Counted from the stretch's first letter, positions 14,724-21,407 are shown. The stretch: DNA of 21,407 nucleotides from JAXGTO01 sp040774885 (GCA_040774885.1 JAXGTO010000032.1:1-21407); one strand, 5' to 3'. Notes: generated from the letters alone by a model not told the origin. Numbers and translations are program-made.

Positions 14724-16034
14724 GTGAGCGCAGCGCAAAGAGCGAAGAAGTACATGTTCGCCATCGCTACCGTGTACATGTGCTATTTGACACACGGTAT
14801 CCAGGCGATCATCTTCAGTCAAAATCAGGTCAACTTCTACACCCAGTGGGGCTTCACGGACGCCACCCTGGGCGCGGCCGCCGTGGCCACGGCCATCACC
14901 TGGACCGGTGTGGGCAAGTTCGTCAGCGTCTGGATCGGCGGTGAGATCTCCGACCGCATCGGTCGTAAGCTCATGGCCGTTTTGGGCGCCATCTTGTACG
15001 TCATCAGCTTCGTTATCATGCTGGTGACCACCGATGCCACCGTGGCATGCGTAGCCGGTTTCCTTTCCGGCGTTGCGACGTCCGGTTTCTGGGATGCGTC
15101 GCTGTACCCGGCAATCGCCGAGGCGAATCCGAAGTATTCTGGATCCACCACCATCGGCATCAAGGCCGTCATTTCCGTTTCCGGTATCATCTACCCGCTG
15201 TTCGCCGCTATCAACAGCGGTGACAACTGGCACATCAACATCTGGATTCCCATCGTTTTGTCCATCATCTGCGTCATTTTGGCCGCCATCACGCCGTTTG
15301 TCTACGACGATGAGAGAAAGCAGAAGGTGGCAGGAGGCGAAGACGCGTCGAAGGCGAAGAATGCCGCCGATGCCGAAATCCAGGCAGCCAAGGACAAGAT
15401 GCTCCAGCAGCCTACCAAGCTGGTGAACTTCGTAACGCTGTTCTTCGGCTTCGTCATCATGTTCATCATGTACGGCGCACAGCAGTACTCCAAGCAGTTC
15501 GGCATGACCAACCTGGGTCTCGATGCCACTGCCGCAGCCGGTTTGACGTCCATCTACACCGCCGGTTCCATCATCGCCGTGCTCTTCTGGGCATGGATGA
15601 TGGGCAAGCTGCGCTGGACTCCCATCAAGGTCATCTTGATCGACTCGATCATGGCAGCTTGCGGTTTGCTGGTAGTCATCCTGGCCCTTCCCTTCGGCTG
15701 GGGCGCAGGTGCGGTCTACGTGGGCATCGCCGTACTCGGCTTCTCTGCCGCCGGCGGCATGCTCCAGACCGGCGTCACGCTGCGCCAGCTGATCTGCCCG
15801 GGTCCTCGTGGACGCAACGTGGGCATGTACTACACGTTCATGGGCTTTGCTTCGGTCTTCCTTCCCTTCATCGTGGGCTCGATGACCACCGCCGTGGGCC
15901 AGGGCTCGGCCGTTTGGATCATGATGATCCTGCTGCTGGCTGCTTCGTGCCTGTCCATTGTGATGAGCCTGTACGTCATCTCGCAGTACAAGAAGCAGTT
16001 CGGTGTCTCCGCTATGGCGAAGATGGTAGACTAG
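14724..16034 (+). CDS. MFS transporter, YdiN/YdiM-like (probable quinate/shikimate or related acid uptake)
   Basis: A 436-residue 12-helix major facilitator protein. It resembles E. coli YdiN/YdiM: CYLTHGIQAIIFSQNQ in helix 1, GGEISDRIGRKLMAVLG in the 2-3 loop, YPAIAEANPKYSGST, and GFSAAGGMLQTGVTL in the second half. A charged cytoplasmic loop rich in Lys, Glu and Ala separates the two halves (about residues 193-230). The start is GTG 14724 with AAGGAGGA upstream. Codons are strongly C/G-ending, suggesting good expression. It heads the transporter-aroD-ydiB-like operon; in E. coli ydiN lies beside ydiB and aroD. The transported compound is inferred from this context only. Confidence 0.9.
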   Translation: MSAAQRAKKYMFAIATVYMCYLTHGIQAIIFSQNQVNFYTQWGFTDATLGAAAVATAITWTGVGKFVSVWIGGEISDRIGRKLMAVLGAILYVISFVIMLVTTDATVACVAGFLSGVATSGFWDASLYPAIAEANPKYSGSTTIGIKAVISVSGIIYPLFAAINSGDNWHINIWIPIVLSIICVILAAITPFVYDDERKQKVAGGEDASKAKNAADAEIQAAKDKMLQQPTKLVNFVTLFFGFVIMFIMYGAQQYSKQFGMTNLGLDATAAAGLTSIYTAGSIIAVLFWAWMMGKLRWTPIKVILIDSIMAACGLLVVILALPFGWGAGAVYVGIAVLGFSAAGGMLQTGVTLRQLICPGPRGRNVGMYYTFMGFASVFLPFIVGSMTTAVGQGSAVWIMMILLLAASCLSIVMSLYVISQYKKQFGVSAMAKMVD

Positions 16035-16074
16035 CTTCCTGCAACCAACCACAAGCCCACACTATGCCTTGGAA

Positions 16075-16107
16075 AAAGGGGCGGCCGGTCGTTCCGGTCG
16101 TCCCTTT
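16075..16107 (+). other. Hairpin between YdiN-like gene and aroD
   Basis: AAAGGGGCGGCCGG (16075-16088) pairs with CCGGTCGTCCCTTT (16094-16107) around TCGTT, 14 bp with two G-U pairs. A T-rich arm is followed by CCATTAG rather than a U-run. It could be a leaky terminator that lowers aroD expression relative to the transporter, or a stabilising structure at the transporter mRNA 3' end. Confidence 0.6.
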
Positions 16108-16137
16108 CCATTAGCACGACACGCAGAAAGGAGAGCC

Positions 16138-16902
16138 ATGGAACCCCTTATCGTCAAAGGCATGGCAATCGGAGAAGGCATTCCCAAAACCATCGTTTCG
16201 GTGATGGATCAAGATGTGGCCGACGCCGTGAATACCATCGAAAAAGGCCGCTCCGCCGGCATTGATTGCTTTGAGTGGCGCGCTGATTTCAGCCCCAACC
16301 TCCATGATGCGGAACGAATGGTGCAAGACGGTCGCGATATCGCCGCCGCACTCCCCCACAATCCGCTGCTGTTCACATTTCGATCAACCAGCCAAGGCGG
16401 GCAATGCACTTTACCTGTTCGCGAATACATAGCGCTCAACCAGGCGCTCATCGAATCAGGTTGCATCGATTTGGTCGATATCGAATCATGGATCGGAGAT
16501 GCCGCCGTGGCGGATCTGGTCGATTGCGCAAAGCGCAACGGCGTCGGTACCATCGTTTCGTATCACAACTTCAAAGGAACGCCTTCCAAGGAATGGATGG
16601 TCTCGCTGCTCGTCCATATGCAGGATCTGGGCGCCGACATCCCCAAAATCGCCGTGATGGCCCACGACGCGCATGACGTGCTCGAACTGCTGGCAGCAAC
16701 CGAAGAGATGTCGCGCATTCATGCAACCGGTCCGTTGCTCACGATGGCCATGGGCAGGGAAGGCAGCCTTTCTCGCCTGACAGGAGAGCTCTTCGGGTCG
16801 GCTTTGACCTTCTGCGCACTGGGTACCCCCTCGGCTCCCGGCCAGGTGGAGGTGGGAAGAGCCAACGTTATAATGGCCTCGTTGCACGACATCTTGGCCT
16901 GA
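16138..16902 (+). CDS. aroD: 3-dehydroquinate dehydratase, type I
   Basis: Converts 3-dehydroquinate to 3-dehydroshikimate through a Schiff base. The 254 residues match the type I family and, strikingly, the E. coli/Salmonella numbering: E46 and R48 (FEWRAD), R82 (FTFRS), H143 (SYHNF), Schiff-base K170 (DIPKIAVMA), R213 (LSRLTGELFGS) and Q236 (PSAPGQ). Position 86, glutamate in the enterobacterial enzymes (KEGG), is glutamine here (SQGG). The start is ATG 16138 with AAAGGAGAG upstream; the longer open frame (from 16069) runs through the hairpin and is not family-like. It lies between a YdiN-like transporter and a YdiB-like dehydrogenase, which points to use of exogenous quinate/shikimate rather than only biosynthesis. 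Confidence 0.95.
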   Translation: MEPLIVKGMAIGEGIPKTIVSVMDQDVADAVNTIEKGRSAGIDCFEWRADFSPNLHDAERMVQDGRDIAAALPHNPLLFTFRSTSQGGQCTLPVREYIALNQALIESGCIDLVDIESWIGDAAVADLVDCAKRNGVGTIVSYHNFKGTPSKEWMVSLLVHMQDLGADIPKIAVMAHDAHDVLELLAATEEMSRIHATGPLLTMAMGREGSLSRLTGELFGSALTFCALGTPSAPGQVEVGRANVIMASLHDILA

Positions 16903-16943
16903 CCGTACTCACACGTTTCGCAACCAAAGGAGATATCAGCATC

Positions 16944-17819
16944 ATGGGAGAATCACAACGCATCAGCGGACACACTCATATGGTCACCCTCATCGGCAGC
17001 CCCGTGGCCCATTCGGCTTCTCCGGCTACCCACAACCTCTCTTTCGAAGAACTCGGCTTGGACGTGGTGTATCTTGCTTTCGACGTCAAACCGGAAGATC
17101 TGGAGCACGTGGTGCCCGCTCTCAAAGCCATGGGCGGCGTGGACGGCAGCAACGTGACCATGCCCTGCAAACAGGCGATCATTCCCTACCTTGATGGTCT
17201 CGATGATGCCGCAGACCTTATCGGAGCCACCAACGTCTTGAAATTCGAAGGCGATAAGGTGACCGGGTACAACACCGACGGAGTCGGATTCGTCGCCAAC
17301 CTGCGCAAGCATGGTGTGGAGCCCAAGGGCAAGCGCATGACCCTCATGGGCGTGGGCGGCGCTGGATCTGCCATCATGGTGCAATGCGCTTTGGACGGTG
17401 TATCCAAACTCGACGTTTTCGACCTTGTAGACGCACCGACGTATGCGCATGCCCAAGAGATGATTCCCCGCGTAATCGAAAAGACCGGATGCGACATCAC
17501 CTTGCATGACCTGAAGGACCTCGACGACCTCAAAGCATGCGTGGCAGCCGCGGACATCCTGGCCAACGCAACGCCAGTAGGCATGGGTGAAGGCAGCACG
17601 GATACGCCGATTCCTGCAGAGTTCATCAAAGACGGCATGGTTGTTGCCGACGCAGTGTACTTCCCGCGTGAAACGCAGCTCATCAAGAACGCCCAGGCAA
17701 AGGGCTGCACCGCCGTTCCCGGACTGGGAATGATGATCGAGCAGGCTGCAGCCGGCGAGAAGATCTGGTATGACGCCGATATGCCCATCGACATCATCGA
17801 AGACAAACTCTTCTCGTAG
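16944..17819 (+). CDS. Quinate/shikimate dehydrogenase (AroE/YdiB family)
   Basis: NAD(P)-dependent dehydrogenase acting on shikimate and/or quinate (3-dehydroshikimate to shikimate; quinate to 3-dehydroquinate). The 291 residues show the substrate domain with HSASP (S24, S26), NVTMPCKQ with the catalytic K76, IGATN, and GYNTDGVGF with D112. The Rossmann part is MGVGGAGSA (136-143). The strand after it ends FDLVD (D160, D163) in place of the NRT of NADP-specific AroE, which favours NAD. MPCKQ rather than VPFKE, and the overall spacing, resemble E. coli YdiB. The ATG at 16944 follows AAAGGAG with somewhat long spacing. It is 41 nt after aroD, in one operon. A purely biosynthetic AroE role cannot be excluded, hence no symbol. 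Confidence 0.92.
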   Translation: MGESQRISGHTHMVTLIGSPVAHSASPATHNLSFEELGLDVVYLAFDVKPEDLEHVVPALKAMGGVDGSNVTMPCKQAIIPYLDGLDDAADLIGATNVLKFEGDKVTGYNTDGVGFVANLRKHGVEPKGKRMTLMGVGGAGSAIMVQCALDGVSKLDVFDLVDAPTYAHAQEMIPRVIEKTGCDITLHDLKDLDDLKACVAAADILANATPVGMGEGSTDTPIPAEFIKDGMVVADAVYFPRETQLIKNAQAKGCTAVPGLGMMIEQAAAGEKIWYDADMPIDIIEDKLFS

Positions 17820-17844
17820 CGCTTTAACGCCTCACGCTCAAGCT

Positions 17845-17982
17845 GGATTGCTCAAAACGGCCGCCATTCTACGGAATGGACGGCCGTTTTTCTGTGTTTC
17901 GATTCTTTGCAATGCATAACGCCAGGTCGCGATTTTTCCAAAGAAAAGCAACTCGTAGAATGGCGGCCTTTTTGAGAAATCC
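17845..17982. repeat. Inverted repeat made from a second copy of the terminator left arm
   Basis: The segment 17845-17875 (starting GGATTGCTCAAAACGG) recurs inverted at 17953-17982 (TAGAATGGCGGCC, ending TTTTTGAGAAATCC), differing at only a few positions. The copies are about 77 bp apart. The intervening sequence has no coding signal. The pair could form a long hairpin or be the remnant of a small palindromic element. The stretch 17820-18257 contains no credible gene. Confidence 0.7.
17854..17895 (+). terminator. Strong Rho-independent terminator after the dehydrogenase gene
   Basis: AAAACGGCCG then CCATTC (17854-17869) pair with GAATGG, a bulged A, then CGGCCGTTTT (17874-17890). The loop c(TACG)g is a UNCG-type stable tetraloop. 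TTTTTCTGTG follows. It lies 34 nt after the stop codon. Confidence 0.92.
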
Positions 17983-18006
17983 ACACACCATCGCCCGGCG
18001 AACGAG

Positions 18007-18268
18007 TGCCCGCATTCTCGCCCGCTGGAAGAAGTGCTTGCACCATCATGCTCTGATCCTCTGGGCAGGGGCTCGCATCCTCGCACGCTGGAAGGAGTGC
18101 TACCGCAACACCCGCTGGAAGGAGTACTCGCTGCACCGCCCGCTGTAGGCTCTTCCAGGAAGAAAAGCAGCAGAAGGCTGCTGGACGAGGTGCTCGCATC
18201 CTCAGCCGCTGGTCAAGTTGCCCGCATCCTCGCACGCTGGATGGGATGCTCGCATCATCACCCGCTGG
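18007..18268. repeat. Degenerate tandem repeats with 28-bp period
   Basis: Units with the core GCTCGCATCCTCGCACGCTGG recur at about 18007, 18035, 18070, 18098, 18125, 18191, 18219 and 18247. Most steps are 28 bp and units differ by several substitutions. A 45-bp stretch (18146-18190) that does not fit the pattern, with its own small CAGCAG/CTGCTG dyad, interrupts the array. The last unit overlaps the 3' end of the permease gene and supplies its stop codon. Lack of unique spacers rules out CRISPR. Reading frames through the array are not protein-like. Confidence 0.75.
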
Positions 18269-19706
18269 GCGGGGAACTATCGACCTTGCTCGCAGCCCTT
18301 CTGGCGTTGAAGCTCTCGAGCATCTTGGCGGTTTCCTCGTCTTCGATGCGTTGGCGCTCCTTGCTGCCCGCATAGTCGGACTTTATCTTGTCGTTGTCGG
18401 AAACAAGGAAATACAACGCCAAGCCGGCAATCAAACCGACTCCCCCGCCGCGAGCGAGGATGAACCCGGCAAGCATGCCGGCAATGCCTTGATCGAGCTT
18501 ATCACGTGCCAAATCGAAGCATATCTGGGCGCATACGAATCCTTGAATGCATAGCACTACCACCAGCATTGCCGAAGATGCCGCCGAAGCGGCTTCGTAA
18601 AGCGGATAGATGAACAATCCCACCACGGTGAAGATGATGTTGGTTCCCGATCCGTCATAAATCGAATCCATTCCCTGGCGCCCGCCTTGCTTGTACCGCT
18701 GATACGTGGCAACGCAATATGGCGCGCTCAAAGGACCGGCAAGCGCCGGATAAGGCGCCAAAAAACCCAGTATCAAATTGCGGATGCCGCAAACGACATT
18801 GGTGCGATTGGGATCGAATTCGATGTACTCGTCATCGCGCTGCGCCTGCAGACCCAACTGCTGCACGGTGATGAAATCGCCATATGCGATAGCCCAGGCA
18901 ATGAAGGCAATGGGGATGGCAGAAATCCACATGGAGAGACCGGGGAATCCGATGAAGAACGGAGAAACCGCCATAAACAACGCGCCGAAATCGGGAATCT
19001 TGATGATCTGACCTGAAAACTCGTAGTGGAATTCGCCTGTGAATCCGCCAACCAACAGCATGGCGAGCACAGCCCACAGAAAGCTGTAGTTTCCCATGAT
19101 CTGCAAGATTCGGTGGCCTTCCATATGCTTTCTGACGCGTTGGCTGAACATGAGGAAAAACACCACGCACAAACCTGCCAGGCATCCCCAAGTGACGGTG
19201 TCAATGGCTCCACCTTGCTGAAGACGAGCATAAACGGCGTTGATGCCGGCGCCTAAAACGATGCCGGCCTTGATGGCTGGAGGCACAAGGGTATTGAGCT
19301 TTTTGGAAAGCCCCGTCACCCCAAGGAAGATGAACAATACCGCCAGTTCGATCTGCACCGCAGATAGCGCCTGGATGCGCGCCACCCCCGGATCGAAGCT
19401 CTCGAGGTAGACGATGATGATTGCCATGGCCGGCGTGATCCATCCGCAAATCGACGACTCGCCCAAAAGCCAATTGCAGGTATAGAGGATGGTCTCGAAC
19501 ACCACCAAAGCCCAAGCAACATCAGGGTCAAGGCCCAGCGTCGAAGTGAGCACCGCCAACGCCCCATACGAAGTGCAGGCGTTCATAAGGCCGGTGATGA
19601 TCTCGGGCGGGGAAATCTTGAAATGGACGAAAGGAAGCCGAATGCGCAGCATCCCTACGGGGATGCAAGGCTGGATGCCTCCGGTCTCGCGCTTCATGAA
19701 TGCCAT
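18258..19706 (-). CDS. Polytopic permease, NCS2/UraA-like fold (substrate unknown)
   Basis: Integral membrane protein of 482 residues with about 12-14 hydrophobic segments (for example LCVVFFLMF, FLWAVLAMLLVGGF, GLIAGLALYFLV). Features that recall nucleobase/sulfate-type permeases are SPPEIITGLMNACTSYGALAVL, VPPAIKAGIVLGAGINAV and GFLAPYPALAGPLSAP. A hydrophilic charged tail of about 45 residues (KSDYAGSKERQRIEDEE) follows the last segment. AGGAGG lies 4 nt upstream of the ATG. It is downstream of, and in the same orientation as, an acyl-CoA dehydrogenase gene with a 164-bp gap, suggesting a linked role such as exporting or importing the acid of that pathway. The last codons fall in the 28-bp repeat array. 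I do not recognise a specific family member. Confidence 0.85.
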   Translation of the reverse strand: MAFMKRETGGIQPCIPVGMLRIRLPFVHFKISPPEIITGLMNACTSYGALAVLTSTLGLDPDVAWALVVFETILYTCNWLLGESSICGWITPAMAIIIVYLESFDPGVARIQALSAVQIELAVLFIFLGVTGLSKKLNTLVPPAIKAGIVLGAGINAVYARLQQGGAIDTVTWGCLAGLCVVFFLMFSQRVRKHMEGHRILQIMGNYSFLWAVLAMLLVGGFTGEFHYEFSGQIIKIPDFGALFMAVSPFFIGFPGLSMWISAIPIAFIAWAIAYGDFITVQQLGLQAQRDDEYIEFDPNRTNVVCGIRNLILGFLAPYPALAGPLSAPYCVATYQRYKQGGRQGMDSIYDGSGTNIIFTVVGLFIYPLYEAASAASSAMLVVVLCIQGFVCAQICFDLARDKLDQGIAGMLAGFILARGGGVGLIAGLALYFLVSDNDKIKSDYAGSKERQRIEDEETAKMLESFNARRAASKVDSSPPSG

Positions 19707-19870
19707 GCGCTCCTCCTACGACATGACGGACGGCCCTCAAAAACGACAGCCGTTTTGCTCCTTCAATTTTAGGGCTGACCAGCGCCTAATACTACGAGAC
19801 ATTTCGTTTCACCTATTCAAGAACGCTATGGTTGAAGCGGTGTTCCATTGGATTGCCCAGCAAAGCGCGC
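19707..19870. other. Intergenic spacer between acyl-CoA dehydrogenase and permease genes
   Basis: 164 bp without a gene. On the minus strand it holds a small dyad, CAAAACG/CGTTTTTG (about 19737-19756), 30-50 nt upstream of the permease start. It could be a weak terminator or attenuator that separates the two genes. No clear promoter was identified. Confidence 0.35.
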
Positions 19871-21028
19871 TTAGGCTTCGTAGCTTTTCATTACCAGCGG
19901 AGCGGCGATGCGCGTCATGATCTGATCGGTGCCTTCAGATATCTGGTTTCCACGGCAATCCTGCCATATCCAACTTACCCTTTCGTTTTCCGTATAACCG
20001 CGGCCACCCAAGATCTGCATGGCATCGCTTGCCACTTCGGTAGCGGCGGCGGGCACATAGCGTTTCATCAAAGCAACGGCCAAGCGTTTGTCAGGAGCAT
20101 CTTGATCGAATTTCCAAGCAGCTTTGCGGACCATGTCCCGCATGTTGGATATCTTGATCTCCATATCAACGATCATCTGCTGAATCTGCTGGAAATCGCA
20201 GATAGGATGGTCGAACGCCGTTCGATGAGCGGCATAGGCGGTGGCATCTTCCATGGCAGCACGGGCCATGCCCAACGATTGGGCGCACACCATGATTCGG
20301 CCGATTTCAAGCAGATGGAACAGCTGCGGGAAGCCGGCGCGCTCATGGGAAGAAAGACGGTAGGCGGGTTCGATTTCCACGTTGTCTAAAACGACATCGG
20401 CAAAGGGCAGCATATGCTGGCCGATCTTGTTGATGGGGTGCACGGATATTCCGTCGAGCCGATGCGGCAGCAGCCAAAAAGAGAGCTCGGGGCGTCCATG
20501 GCTGGATTTATCGGAATCGATAGCCGCCACGACGATGCCCGGAGCATATTCTCCGTTGGCAACAAACGTTTTACGACCTTTCATGAACAATGAGTTTCCG
20601 CGTCGTTTGACGCAGGTTTTCATGTTCATGGTGTCGGATCCAGCTTCAGGCTCGCTGATGGCGAGAGCGAAGCCGAGACGACCTTTTTGGCGGTATTCAT
20701 CAAGGAGAGGAGCGAAACGCTCAGGGTCGGCAAATTCTTCGATGAATTTGAGGTGCATGATGTCATCGGCAAAAGGAAGCATGGCCCCAGAAGACCGAGC
20801 CAACTCTTCCGAAACAAGCGTCTGGGCCAGCAGACTGCCGCCTTGACTGGTATCGGCGAACAGCTCATCGTGACGATAGTAGGCCTCGACGAAAGCCAAG
20901 GCGACCTCATCGGGGATGCCTTGGTCGCGTTGCCATTGCCGCACCTTATCGGCATCGAGCCATTGGTCTCCGAACGCTCGGAAATCAGCAATCAGCTCCA
21001 TTTGATCATCGGTCAGCGCGTAATCCAC
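19871..21028 (-). CDS. Acyl-CoA dehydrogenase/reductase, CaiA/YdiO-like
   Basis: FAD-dependent acyl-CoA dehydrogenase family enzyme of 385 residues. It resembles E. coli CaiA (crotonobetainyl-CoA reductase) and YdiO: MDYALTDDQMELIADFRAF at the start, FALAISEPEAGSDTMNMKT, INKIGQHMLPFADVVLDNVEIE, ISNMRDMVRKAAW and MQILGGRGYTENERVSWIWQDCR. E365 in ISEGTDQIM occupies the canonical catalytic base position, where as I recall CaiA and YdiO have glycine. GTG 21028 is the start, with GGGGAG 6 nt upstream. It is the second acyl-CoA dehydrogenase of the window; the first (8027-9223) is only distantly similar. Reduction of an enoyl-CoA is plausible; direction is not proven. Confidence 0.93.
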   Translation of the reverse strand: MDYALTDDQMELIADFRAFGDQWLDADKVRQWQRDQGIPDEVALAFVEAYYRHDELFADTSQGGSLLAQTLVSEELARSSGAMLPFADDIMHLKFIEEFADPERFAPLLDEYRQKGRLGFALAISEPEAGSDTMNMKTCVKRRGNSLFMKGRKTFVANGEYAPGIVVAAIDSDKSSHGRPELSFWLLPHRLDGISVHPINKIGQHMLPFADVVLDNVEIEPAYRLSSHERAGFPQLFHLLEIGRIMVCAQSLGMARAAMEDATAYAAHRTAFDHPICDFQQIQQMIVDMEIKISNMRDMVRKAAWKFDQDAPDKRLAVALMKRYVPAAATEVASDAMQILGGRGYTENERVSWIWQDCRGNQISEGTDQIMTRIAAPLVMKSYEA

Positions 21029-21128
21029 GTCGCTCCCCTTTCACAAGTGCCTTCAAAGCAAGAGGACGGACCCCAACGGCGCCCGCCCCTCTGTCGATTC
21101 TCTGCCGCAGACATCATACCATCAGGCA

Positions 21129-21407
21129 TGCCGCAGGCGGTTTCCCTGGCGAGCCGAATTCGCTTCGGCTTGGGAGCGCCGCGTATTTCCATACGCAAGC
21201 GAGCATCGGGCCGAAGCGCCGAAGCGCTTCGGGTGCCGCAGGCGGTTTCCCTGGCGAGCCGGATTCGCTTCGGCTTGCGAGCGCCGCGTATTTCCATACG
21301 CAAGCGAGCATCGGGCCGAAGCGCCGGAGCGATCCGGGTGCCGCAGGCGGTTTCCCAGGCGAGACGGATTCGCGTCGGCGTGCGATCGCCGCGTATTTCC
21401 ATTCGCA
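21129..21407. repeat. 105-bp tandem direct repeats with internal dyads, running past the window edge
   Basis: Three units begin TGCCGCAGGCGGTTTCCC at 21129, 21234 and 21339, exactly 105 bp apart. Units 1 and 2 differ at about five positions; the third is cut at the edge and more diverged. Each unit contains the perfect hairpin GCGTAT-TTCC-ATACGC (21181-21196 in unit 1) nested in GCTTCGGC/GCCGAAGC (21162-21169 and 21210-21217). The 105-bp period keeps frames open on the minus strand, but two frames are open at once and no ribosome site is seen, so I do not call a gene. 21029-21128 holds the promoter side of the dehydrogenase gene. Confidence 0.9.

Noticed and set aside
14619..16052. 477-codon open frame opposite the YdiN-like transporter
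   Set aside because: Antisense shadow of a strongly biased gene; hydrophilic His/Asp/Gly-rich translation with no recognisable domain.
16138..17819. aroD and the dehydrogenase as plain aromatic biosynthesis genes
   Set aside because: Not fully excluded, but the YdiN-like transporter in the same operon, the YdiB-like/NAD features and the absence of other aro genes make a catabolic role more likely.
18007..18268. CRISPR array
   Set aside because: Units are contiguous and degenerate, with no unique spacers of constant length, and no cas genes are nearby.
17852..18373. 173-codon minus frame with LLPACEDAS-like repeats
   Set aside because: Translation of the 28-bp DNA repeats; crosses the terminator and permease end and lacks a start signal.
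21013..21402. Minus-strand open frame of 129 codons with 35-residue repeats (MEIRG... units)
   Set aside because: It is a by-product of the 105-bp tandem DNA repeat, whose length is a multiple of three. Another minus frame is open too, no ribosome site is seen, the composition is Arg/Ala-rich and unlike a protein, and it overlaps the dehydrogenase start.

Overview
The window looks like a chromosomal segment of a moderately GC-rich, high-GC Gram-positive anaerobe, most likely Eggerthellaceae (Coriobacteriia). This rests on the style of the IF2 N-terminus and NusA, on codon use, on the tandem acyl-CoA dehydrogenase/CoA-transferase/LysR paralogues typical of that family, and on the absence of aerobic functions. 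The family assignment is an inference; no marker gene proves it. No tRNA, rRNA, insertion sequence, prophage or CRISPR was seen.

Layout. (1) 1-3674, minus strand: the housekeeping operon rimP-nusA-ylxR-infB (infB runs off the left edge), preceded by a terminator-like leader hairpin. (2) 3797-5341, minus: an AldB-type aldehyde dehydrogenase with its own terminator. (3) 5647-10650, plus: a FadK-like acyl-CoA ligase, an unusual cysteine-rich desulfoferrodoxin-like protein, an acyl-CoA dehydrogenase and a CaiB-type CoA-transferase, ending at a strong bidirectional terminator. (4) 10699-14478: a minus-strand LysR regulator, a plus-strand trio (49-residue membrane protein, universal stress protein, MFS transporter) and a second, paralogous LysR regulator. 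(5) 14724-17895, plus: a YdiN-like MFS transporter, type I dehydroquinate dehydratase (AroD) and a YdiB-like quinate/shikimate dehydrogenase, closed by a strong terminator. (6) 17845-18268: an intergenic repeat zone. (7) 18258-21028, minus: a CaiA/YdiO-like acyl-CoA dehydrogenase and a polytopic permease. (8) 21129-21407: 105-bp tandem repeats that continue past the right edge.

Main idea. The gene content of 5647-21028 (YdiN, YdiB, AroD, CoA-transferase, YdiO-like dehydrogenase, FadK) resembles the poorly understood E. coli ydiM/N-ydiB-aroD-ydiF-ydiO-ydiQRST-fadK cluster, but is rearranged and carries different regulators, a CaiB-family transferase and a degenerate superoxide-reductase-like protein. 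A coherent reading is uptake of quinate or shikimate, interconversion by AroD and YdiB, activation to a CoA thioester, stepwise reduction of the ring by acyl-CoA dehydrogenases acting as reductases, CoA recycling by CaiB, and export of a reduced acid such as cyclohexanecarboxylate. That would be an anaerobic electron-sink pathway. The individual families are well supported; the pathway is a hypothesis.
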